Assembly (NCBI GenBank): GCA_003857395.1
Contig: RPRC01000264.1
Span: 1-7,895 of the forward strand
Origin: Geobacter sp.
Lineage (GTDB): Bacteria > Desulfobacterota > Desulfuromonadia > Geobacterales > Geobacteraceae
Direction: 5' to 3'
DNA: 7,895 nt
Shown here: one piece after another, positions 1 through 6,419 of the stretch
Position numbering within the stretch: the stretch's first letter is position 1
Layout of the letters: each line of letters begins with the position of its first letter
The notes under the pieces: model-generated
The model's database searches: none
The model's input: the letters and a program-made list of their open reading frames with translations, nothing else
Told to the model about the DNA's origin: nothing
Translations under genes and position numbers: made by a program

Positions 1-1825
<1,825 letters not shown>

Positions 1826-1826
<1 letters not shown>

Positions 1827-1841
1827 TTTCCATCCGGAAAC
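1826..1841. repeat. Left terminal inverted repeat of element A
   Basis: GTTTCCATCCGGAAAC. Its reverse complement matches 1986-2001 at 15 of 16 positions, with 11 consecutive pairs (1831-1841 with 1986-1996). It is itself a palindrome GTTTCC-ATCC-GGAAAC. CATCCGG (1831-1837) can instead fold locally with CCGGATG at 1843-1849, so two alternative pairings exist. Confidence 0.75.
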
Positions 1842-1860
1842 TCCGGATGTGAAGCTAGCG

Positions 1861-1877
1861 GTTTCCAATTTGGAAAC
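1861..1877. repeat. GTTTCCA-ATT-TGGAAAC palindrome
   Basis: A perfect 7-bp inverted repeat around ATT. It repeats the GTTTCC...GGAAAC design of the two element ends and lies one base after AGCTAGCG. A T6 run follows at 1883-1888, so in RNA it resembles a weak intrinsic terminator behind acyP. As DNA it has the size and symmetry of a dimeric regulator's operator. The sequence alone cannot decide between these. Confidence 0.5.
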
Positions 1878-1882
1878 GAGGA

Positions 1883-1981
1883 TTTTTTGGTCCTGACAAG
1901 GAAAGCAAGGGATTGTGCGGAGACGTACTATTGTACGTCGCACAAACAAGACCGCTGATTGACGCTGTCAGGGCGAAAAAG
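1883..1981 (+). other. Core long-stem structure of element A
   Basis: Arms 1883-1898 and 1966-1981 can form a 16-position stem with a single G-G mismatch and two G-T wobbles (CCTGACA with TGTCAGG, then T-run with A-run). Inside it the hairpin 1913-1945 forms TTGTGC/GCACAA, a 3-nt GGA bulge, then GACGTAC/GTACGTC closed by a TATT tetraloop. This is 13 perfect pairs in the central hairpin. Read from either strand it could fold as RNA; transcription from acyP on the plus strand would include it. Confidence 0.6.
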
Positions 1982-1985
1982 GACC

Positions 1986-2001
1986 GTTTCCGGATGCAAA
2001 C
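1986..2001. repeat. Right terminal inverted repeat of element A
   Basis: GTTTCCGGATGCAAAC, complementary to the left end except at one position. It also keeps the GTTTCC-N4-GnAAAC palindromic form with one mismatch. GGACC just before it (1981-1985) could alternatively pair with GGTCC at 1889-1893. Confidence 0.75.
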
Positions 2002-2007
2002 CAGATA
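2002..2007. repeat. Right copy of 6-bp direct repeat CAGATA
   Basis: Immediately follows the right inverted repeat of element A and matches 1820-1825 exactly; the following G extends the identity to seven bases. Consistent with a target-site duplication. Confidence 0.6.
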
Positions 2008-2054
2008 GAATTGTGCGTAGAGGAAATCACACAGGAAAAGGAAGGAAAAGTACT

Positions 2055-2780
2055 ATGGCAATGAAGCGCTGGATTGGATTTATTTGTCTTACGGTGGCAC
2101 TTTCGGCCGGCGGTCCGGGGGCTTTTGCAGCTAATAGAACCATGCAACCTCAGGATGTCTTACGCAAGCAATTTCCCAAACTCAAATACACCAGTTTCAA
2201 GAAAACCGCTATTCCCGGACTCTATGAAGTGATAGCCGATGGAAGAATCGTCTATTTTAACCCAAAAACAGGGTATCTGGTTGTTGGTGAAATCTATACG
2301 AATGACGGAAGAAACCTTACCCAGGAACGCGCGCTAGGTGAGCGTTACAAGTTGTTGACCCCTAACGATTTGAAGAAGGCCATCAAGGTGGGAACCGGCA
2401 AAAACATAGTGGTTGAAGTAACGGATCCCGACTGTCCTTATTGCAGAAAGATGCATTCCTACTGGGATTTGAGGAAAGACGTAACGCGCTACATTTTTTT
2501 CAAACCACTTGACATTCATCCCGATTCCATCAAAAAAGCCACCTATATTCTTGCAGCCCAAGACACGGAAAAGGCGCTTTTCGAAGTCTATTCCGGGCAA
2601 CTTGACGGAAAACGACAGATCCTTGACAAGAAATATGACGACAACGGCCGTCTCAACGCGCAAAAAGCCGTTGCTGACAAATTGCAGGTTACTGCGACTC
2701 CCAGTTTCTGGGTGAACGGGAAATATGTCAGTGGCGCCAATATCCCCCTCATCGAAAAATACCTCGAAAAAGTTCGCTAG
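2055..2780 (+). CDS. Secreted DsbC/DsbG-family thiol:disulfide isomerase
   Basis: A 241-residue periplasmic thioredoxin-fold protein predicted to reshuffle or reduce disulfides in exported proteins. Residues 1-25 form a Sec signal peptide (KR, hydrophobic core, cleavage after AFA). About 35-100 resemble the DsbC N-terminal dimerisation domain (IPGLYEVIADGRIVYFNPKTGYLVVGEIY). The thioredoxin domain carries active site Cys127-Pro-Tyr-Cys130 and cis-proline Pro216 in VTATPSF. CPYC is the DsbG-type dipeptide, whereas E. coli DsbC has CGYC, so orthology is left open. Start chosen at ATG 2055 because AAGGA (2042-2046) lies 8 nt upstream and the signal peptide begins there; the same frame is open back to TTG 1959, but that part falls in element A. 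Likely originally cotranscribed with ligA-acyP. In cytochrome-rich bacteria such a protein may serve haem-protein maturation, which is inference only. Confidence 0.9.
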   Translation: MAMKRWIGFICLTVALSAGGPGAFAANRTMQPQDVLRKQFPKLKYTSFKKTAIPGLYEVIADGRIVYFNPKTGYLVVGEIYTNDGRNLTQERALGERYKLLTPNDLKKAIKVGTGKNIVVEVTDPDCPYCRKMHSYWDLRKDVTRYIFFKPLDIHPDSIKKATYILAAQDTEKALFEVYSGQLDGKRQILDKKYDDNGRLNAQKAVADKLQVTATPSFWVNGKYVSGANIPLIEKYLEKVR

Positions 2781-2803
2781 CCGATACGATAAGAGAATAT
2801 CAG

Positions 2804-2832
2804 CCGCCCTCCTGATCAATGCTGGGGGGCGG
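2804..2832. terminator. GC-rich hairpin between convergent genes
   Basis: CCGCCCTCC (2804-2812) pairs with GGGGGGCGG (2824-2832), nine positions with one G-T wobble and an 11-nt loop. It lies between the ends of the rightward DsbC-like gene and the leftward DUF296 gene, so it could end transcription from both sides. Neither side has a clean U-run, so it is a weak or non-canonical terminator candidate. Confidence 0.5.
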
Positions 2833-2876
2833 TCGACCTACCTCTCCTGCTTATATACGCAACTTACCCCCTGAAA

Positions 2877-3311
2877 TCAAAGCTTCAGGAGGACCATCCC
2901 CGAAACAGGGTCCAACTCCCGCACAGCAGTTACTCCCGTAATCTCCATGATCACTGCTTCAAGAACCAGAAAAGCCTCGGAGGCCTCCCGCAGGCAGCCG
3001 ACCCGGACACTGTCCCCTTTGCCATACGCGCCATGCAGGTGAACCTTCGGGACCTCACCCTGCCGGAAAATCGTTCCGTACCCCAGGACCTCATGGCTTT
3101 CTTCCATCTCCCGCCACACCGGCACGGGCGGCATTTCTTCCCGTTCCGGGCCGACCACGAAACGGCCCCGTTTCATGCCGCCCACGAGCTGAAAAGATCC
3201 GGCTCTGAGATTTTCCTTCTCGGCAAGTTCGACAAGACCTCCCAGCACATCATCTCCATCTTCAAAGCAAACAACAAAAATCCGGCCAATTTCACCGCGC
3301 TGATACTTCAT
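2877..3311 (-). CDS. PPC/DUF296-domain protein
   Basis: A 144-residue single-domain protein of the PPC (plant and prokaryote conserved, DUF296) family. In plants this domain is attached to AT-hook DNA-binding proteins; the role of stand-alone bacterial members is not established. Diagnostic stretches are the opening RIFVVCFEDGDD, LRAGSFQLVGGMKRG, SHEVLGYGTI and VHLHGAYGKGD. His73, His91 and His93 fit the metal-binding trio seen in family structures. Start placed at ATG 3311 (MKYQRGEIGRIF), preceded by a G-rich AGGGGGTGGGA stretch; an upstream in-frame GTG at 3341 would add ten unconserved-looking residues. It lies 67 bp downstream of the SUI1-like gene on the same strand, so the two may be cotranscribed. 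No AT-hook or second domain is present. Confidence 0.85.
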   Translation of the reverse strand: MKYQRGEIGRIFVVCFEDGDDVLGGLVELAEKENLRAGSFQLVGGMKRGRFVVGPEREEMPPVPVWREMEESHEVLGYGTIFRQGEVPKVHLHGAYGKGDSVRVGCLREASEAFLVLEAVIMEITGVTAVRELDPVSGMVLLKL

Positions 3312-3378
3312 GGTATCCCACCCCCTACGGTATGGTTCCACTTCTGGCTTACCCGCTAAATCAAACGGGCAACATTAC

Positions 3379-3744
3379 TTACCCCCCCGACTTTTTTACC
3401 CGGAAACCGCGGCGCTCCAACTCCTTGATTACAGCCGGGCAGTGATCTCCCTGTATCTCGATCACGCCATCTTTCAACGCCCCGCCAGCTCCACAATATT
3501 TCTTCAGCTCCGCGGCAAGTGCCTTTACCCCCGTACTGTCCAACGGCACACCGGAAATAACCGTAACCGTTTTACCGCCTCGGCCTTTTGTTTCACGTCG
3601 AATTCTGACAATGCCATCACCCGCAGGGGTCACCCGGCTTTTCCGGCAGGTACATTCGGCAACCGGTCGGGAGCATTCGGGACACATCCTTCCGTATTCC
3701 GACGAATACACCAAAGATGTCTCCAGCGATTTGCGACTCTTCAC
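3379..3744 (-). CDS. SUI1/eIF1-family translation factor (YciH-like) with Cys-rich N-terminus
   Basis: A 121-residue protein. The C-terminal part (about 41-121) is a SUI1/eIF1 domain, recognisable by GDGIVRIRRETKGRGGKTVTVISG, LAAELKKYCGAGGALKDGVIEIQGDH and the basic tail GFRVKK. E. coli YciH, the family reference, influences start-codon and initiator-tRNA fidelity at the 30S subunit; transfer of that role here is inference. Residues 21-33 hold CPEC...CTC (Cys21, 24, 31, 33), a probable zinc-ribbon knuckle that E. coli YciH lacks. Start chosen at GTG 3744: AAGGAGG (3751-3757 on this strand) sits 6 nt upstream, and LVYSSEYGR matches the family N-terminus. The frame stays open to 3948 but that extension is not family-like. 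The C-terminus ends in a G-rich tract coding Gly-Gly. Confidence 0.88.
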   Translation of the reverse strand: MKSRKSLETSLVYSSEYGRMCPECSRPVAECTCRKSRVTPAGDGIVRIRRETKGRGGKTVTVISGVPLDSTGVKALAAELKKYCGAGGALKDGVIEIQGDHCPAVIKELERRGFRVKKSGG

Positions 3745-3936
3745 CTCACGCCTCCTTGTACTGAAGATTGACCCGGAGCTCTGCGGCGGGGGGATTTCGG
3801 CTCTGGCCGCGAACCTGCTTTCCCACACGCAGCTCTTGCCGGCTTCCGCATTGAACCTAAAGCCGGCAAAGGCATGGTACGATGAAATCCACACAAGGGA
3901 AACAGTAAAATCATTCTGCCGGCAAATACTTTTCCC
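3745..3936. other. Divergent intergenic region between SUI1-like gene and rpsT
   Basis: No convincing gene on either strand, although frames are open through it. It contains a perfect 10-bp inverted repeat, TTGCCGGCTT (3836-3845) with AAGCCGGCAA (3860-3869), and a third half-site GCCGGCAAA at 3918-3926. I found no confident promoter for the leftward SUI1-like gene here. Confidence 0.5.
3836..3869. repeat. 10-bp inverted repeat (GCCGGC core)
   Basis: TTGCCGGCTT and AAGCCGGCAA separated by 14 bases form a perfect stem. No U-run follows on either strand, so it is not a standard terminator. It lies 92 bp upstream of the SUI1-like start and 68 bp upstream of the rpsT -35 box, so it may be an operator or a leader-RNA element of the leftward gene. 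Confidence 0.5.
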
Positions 3937-3966
3937 TTGACACTTCACCGTTACAAATGGTAGAAA
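3937..3966 (+). promoter_or_regulatory. Probable sigma-70 promoter of rpsT
   Basis: A consensus -35 box TTGACA at 3937-3942 is followed after 18 bp by TAGAAA (3961-3966), a four-of-six match to TATAAT. It faces rpsT about 55 bp upstream of its start codon. The -35 is strong; the -10 assignment is less certain because the neighbouring AT-rich stretch offers alternatives. Confidence 0.6.
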
Positions 3967-3979
3967 TTTAGCTTTCTAC
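3960..3979 (+). promoter_or_regulatory. rpsT leader/promoter hairpin
   Basis: GTAGAAA (3960-3966) and TTTCTAC (3973-3979) are perfectly complementary around the loop TTTAGC. The left arm coincides with the proposed -10 box, so this may be a protein-binding palindrome covering the promoter. If transcription starts further upstream, it would be a 5'-leader hairpin. It ends 40 bp before the TTG start. Confidence 0.45.
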
Positions 3980-4019
3980 TACTTATACAAACCTTTACAC
4001 ATATTTGGGAGGTGTTAGT

Positions 4020-4283
4020 TTGGCTCATCACAAGTCGGCAATAAAAAGAATCAAGCAGAATGACAGAAGGAATGCACGAAACAAGCACGTCCGCACAACC
4101 CTGCGGACCCATATAAAGCGTGTTCGCGAAGCAGTTGCGGCAAAGGACACGGCATTAGCCAAGGAAACACTTAAGGCAGCGATTCCCTACATCGATTCAG
4201 CTGCATCAAAGGGAGTTATTCACCGCTCTAATGCTTCCCGCAACGTTTCTCGCTTGAGCAAGTTGGTCGGCACTCTCGGCTAG
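4020..4283 (+). CDS. rpsT: 30S ribosomal protein S20
   Basis: An 87-residue, very basic protein that binds 16S rRNA early in 30S assembly. The sequence [22 protein letters not shown] at the N-terminus and the Ala/Lys-rich helical body, ending [12 protein letters not shown], are characteristic. Length equals the E. coli protein. The start is TTG at 4020, with GGAGG (4008-4012) 7 nt upstream; a second in-frame TTG at 4005 overlaps the ribosome binding site and would add five residues foreign to the family. E. coli rpsT also starts with UUG, linked there to S20 autoregulation of translation, so the weak start is probably functional here too. It is a single-gene unit with its own promoter and terminator, convergent with leuS-lptE-holA. 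Confidence 0.95.
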   Translation: MAHHKSAIKRIKQNDRRNARNKHVRTTLRTHIKRVREAVAAKDTALAKETLKAAIPYIDSAASKGVIHRSNASRNVSRLSKLVGTLG

Positions 4284-4341
4284 TCCACCAACCTCTTTAG
4301 TGCGGCAGAAATTTTCACGAACTGCCACAACAAGTCTAAAC

Positions 4342-4374
4342 AAAAAGGGACCTCTTTCCGGGGGGTCCCTTTTT
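4342..4374. terminator. Bidirectional intrinsic terminator of rpsT
   Basis: AAAAAGGGACC (4342-4352) pairs perfectly with GGTCCCTTTTT (4364-4374), giving an 11-bp stem with an 11-nt loop and a T5 tail. The matching A5 on the other arm makes it work equally from the left, so it could also stop transcripts coming from holA. Confidence 0.9.
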
Positions 4375-4405
4375 AGCGTGAGGAAAGTACCATTTTCTTT
4401 ATGCA

Positions 4406-4542
4406 GTGTATGATTCCAATTCCAGATCAAGGATGGTCTCAAGGCGGCGAGGATTGAGGCTGCGAGGCGAACTGAAGAGTACGTTGAACAGCCGAAGACG
4501 AGCCAACGCAGAGAGGGCCTTGATATGGAATTGGAATGACAC
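4406..4542. repeat. Element B: second non-coding inverted-repeat element
   Basis: The outer arms 4411-4432 and 4518-4539 are inverted repeats matching at 20 of 22 positions: ATTCCAATTCCA with TGGAATTGGAAT, one mismatch, then ATCAAGG with CCTTGAT. GTGT (4406-4409) and ACAC (4539-4542) may extend the pairing with a 1-nt shift, and TCTC/GAGA (4437-4440/4511-4514) continue it inward. GGCTG (4458-4462) pairs with CAGCC (4489-4493) in the middle. Its core shares ordered blocks with element A. No clear flanking direct repeat was found. It lies between the rpsT terminator and the holA stop, so it disrupts nothing; reading frames through it are not protein-like. Confidence 0.65.
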
Positions 4543-4585
4543 ATTCATCATGGGGCTGCTGCCTCCCTGCCCCAACGGTTACTGT

Positions 4586-5593
4586 TTATACTTTGCTGCT
4601 TCCGGATGAACAAACCTCCAGCAGAAACTTCTCCAGCAGAACAGAAGGTTTGCCGCCTCCTGTTTTCAGTGCCCCATCAAGGTGAAAGAGCCTTTCGAAT
4701 ATCCTGCGAAGCTCCACAAGGGAATAATTTCTTGCCTGTGCGACAATACCCTGCAGAAAATACGGATTAATCCCGGCAATTTTCCCGATTTCCGGCGCAG
4801 GAGTTCGTCTTTCCAGTAGCTCTCTGACCTTCCATAACTGACGAAAGTGTCGAGTAACCATGGCCAAAACAAGGAGGGGCGCCTCGCCGTCATTGAGCAG
4901 ACTGCCAAGGCTCCGCAAAGCCTTTTCCAACTTCTTCTCACCCAAGGCATCGGTGAGCTCAAACACGCTGTTGACCCGCGTATCAGAGACAATCGATCGT
5001 ACATGCGACACTAGGATTTCCCGAGCTTCCCCCACATAAAGAATGGCCTTTTCCAACTCTGAAACCAGTTCCTGAAGGTTATTTCCAACCAGATACACCA
5101 GCATTTCCGCAGCAGCCGGCTCGATTTTCCTCCCGCGAAGCGAGGCCTCATTCCTGATAAAAGCAGCTAGCTGGTTCTCATAGAGCCGCTTGAACTCGAC
5201 GAGTTCCCCCATTTTCTTCATCTCGGAGAAGAACTTCTTCCGCTGGTCAATTTTTTCTCCCTGCAGAAGGAGGCAGGTCGAAGGAGAGGGGCGCTGAACA
5301 TAGGAAAGGAGAACATCAAGAGAAGCAGCCGAGAGAGCATCGGCTTTCTTCACCACCACTACCCGCCAGGAAGCGAACATGGGGAGAGTTGCTGCGGTCT
5401 CGGCAATTTCGTCACCCTTGGTTTCCGTACCGTAATACACATTCAGATTAAAATCCCGCAAATCCGCTGAGACGAGGCGTTCCAGCAGTTGCTGGACGCA
5501 CTTGTCCATAAGGTACGGCTCATCACCGTAGAGATAATACAGGGGACGTATTTGTCCCTTCTCGATCGCGTGGATAAACTCCTGGTATTTCAT
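4586..5593 (-). CDS. holA: DNA polymerase III delta subunit
   Basis: A 335-residue clamp-loader subunit. Delta opens the beta sliding clamp as part of the DnaX complex during replication. Recognisable features are the N-terminal PLYYLYGDEPYLMDK (about 17-31), the AAA+-like fold without a working P-loop, LPMFASWRVVVVKKAD (about 70-85), and C-terminal helical collar segments including LLVLAMVTRHFRQLWKVRELL and a closing FLLEVC. Length agrees with E. coli HolA (343). Start placed at ATG 5593 (MKYQEFIHAIEKG), with only a weak AGGT upstream. An in-frame GTG at 5659 would add 22 residues that do not look family-like and lacks a ribosome binding site. It follows lptE after 150 bp in the conserved leuS-lptE-holA order. 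Confidence 0.93.
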   Translation of the reverse strand: MKYQEFIHAIEKGQIRPLYYLYGDEPYLMDKCVQQLLERLVSADLRDFNLNVYYGTETKGDEIAETAATLPMFASWRVVVVKKADALSAASLDVLLSYVQRPSPSTCLLLQGEKIDQRKKFFSEMKKMGELVEFKRLYENQLAAFIRNEASLRGRKIEPAAAEMLVYLVGNNLQELVSELEKAILYVGEAREILVSHVRSIVSDTRVNSVFELTDALGEKKLEKALRSLGSLLNDGEAPLLVLAMVTRHFRQLWKVRELLERRTPAPEIGKIAGINPYFLQGIVAQARNYSLVELRRIFERLFHLDGALKTGGGKPSVLLEKFLLEVCSSGSSKV

Positions 5594-5743
5594 TGGGCAA
5601 CCTATTGAGCGGAGCTTTTGATGAAGGCTTTCGCAACGAGAGAGGAAGCTATAGGGCACGTCCGAGACATCAGCGTTGTCCAGGAGAAGGCAGGAGCAGC
5701 CTGCAAAGCCGGTCTATCTCCACTCTTGTCTTTCAAGAACCAA

Positions 5744-6262
5744 TTAGAAATCTTCGTATATTTTGAGGTACAACTGCTGAGCAAGACGTTGGCAGATTAC
5801 CTGGATCGCAGCATCTTCGCTGTTCTGCTGGATGGCAATATCCGAACTTGCCGGCAAATCCTGACTCCAGGAAAGCTGCCCTTTCCAAACTACCACCTGG
5901 TTGCTGTTTTTACGCAATATTGCAGCAATGGTCAAGGTAGCGGTGTACTCCATCACGATATCTTGCCCGGTGTAGGAAACGGCACTCTTTCCGTAGCTGA
6001 GCAACTCCCCGGAAAGGGTGTAATCGGCAGCCTCATTCTGCACGACCCGTAATCCGTTTCTCTTGGCAAACTCCCCAATCAGATTATTGAGCAGTATATT
6101 TTCGAGGTTCGGCTTATAGGTCTTGTTCGAGAAAATCGGGATACTAACAGTTGCCGTCTCACCAAAACGCTTCTGACTATCCTGTGCAATGGAATGGTAG
6201 CTACAGCCCGAAAAAAGTGACGAAAGCAGTATAAGCAGCAATGAAAGCAGAGCAGTTCGCAC
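5744..6262 (-). CDS. lptE: LPS-assembly lipoprotein LptE
   Basis: A 172-residue outer-membrane lipoprotein that plugs and supports the LptD barrel in the last step of LPS export. Residues 1-19 form a lipoprotein signal with a long Leu-rich core and lipobox FSGC, acylated Cys20. The body has the LptE pattern: VSIPIFSNKTYKPNLENILLNNLIGEFAKRNGLRVV, then ADYTLSGELLSY, then a C-terminal alpha helix ending LYLKIYEDF. The start is GTG at 6262, preceded by a GGAAGGGGG stretch; the charged MR then hydrophobic run supports it. Position between leuS and holA matches E. coli (leuS-lptE-holA), which strengthens the call since LptE sequences diverge widely. Confidence 0.9.
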   Translation of the reverse strand: MRTALLSLLLILLSSLFSGCSYHSIAQDSQKRFGETATVSIPIFSNKTYKPNLENILLNNLIGEFAKRNGLRVVQNEAADYTLSGELLSYGKSAVSYTGQDIVMEYTATLTIAAILRKNSNQVVVWKGQLSWSQDLPASSDIAIQQNSEDAAIQVICQRLAQQLYLKIYEDF

Positions 6263-6381
6263 GCGCGCCCCCTTCCCCGGTAGAACCGGAGCGGTTTTTT
6301 TAACAAGCAGGTGATGATGATCGGCATAATGGAATAAGCAGCACGGTTATGGTTTCAAGATACTGCGTTCCCATTACGACT

Positions 6382-6413
6382 TGAATGCTGACAACCTGCG
6401 ACTGGAGCATTCA
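6382..6413 (-). other. Stem-loop just downstream of leuS
   Basis: TGAATGCT (6382-6389) and AGCATTCA (6406-6413) form a perfect 8-bp stem around 16 bases, six bases past the leuS stop. No U-run follows on the minus strand, so it is not a classical terminator. It could be a processing or stability element within the leuS-lptE transcript. The rest of the 157-bp leuS-lptE gap (6263-6419) holds no gene I can support. Confidence 0.4.
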
Positions 6414-6419
6414 TCGGCA

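Noticed and set aside
1959..2054. In-frame upstream extension of the DsbC-like protein starting with TTG inside element A
   Set aside because: No ribosome binding site, arginine/lysine-rich unnatural sequence, and it would bury the clear signal peptide that begins at 2055.
2870..2889. Small inverted repeat CCTGAA...TTCAGG at the DUF296 stop
   Set aside because: Six pairs overlapping coding sequence with no U-run; too weak to call a terminator.
3310..3940. Plus-strand open frames of 153 and 109 codons across the SUI1-like gene and its upstream region
   Set aside because: They are antisense to recognised genes, lack ribosome binding sites and show no recognisable domains.
3745..3948. 68-residue N-terminal extension of the SUI1-like protein
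   Set aside because: GTG 3744 has an ideal AAGGAGG 6 nt upstream and matches the family N-terminus; the extension has no family similarity.
4206..4609. Open frames on both strands through element B
   Set aside because: They run through the inverted repeat and terminator and give low-complexity, arginine-rich translations without start signals.
5602..5784. Possible 60-residue gene on the minus strand between lptE and holA
   Set aside because: Needs a TTG start inside lptE, overlaps its end in another frame, and has no ribosome binding site or conserved look.
6284..6301. Plus-strand AACCG-GAG-CGGTT followed by a T-run, resembling an intrinsic terminator
   Set aside because: No plus-strand gene lies upstream, the stem is only 5 bp, and it sits just before the lptE start; probably chance.
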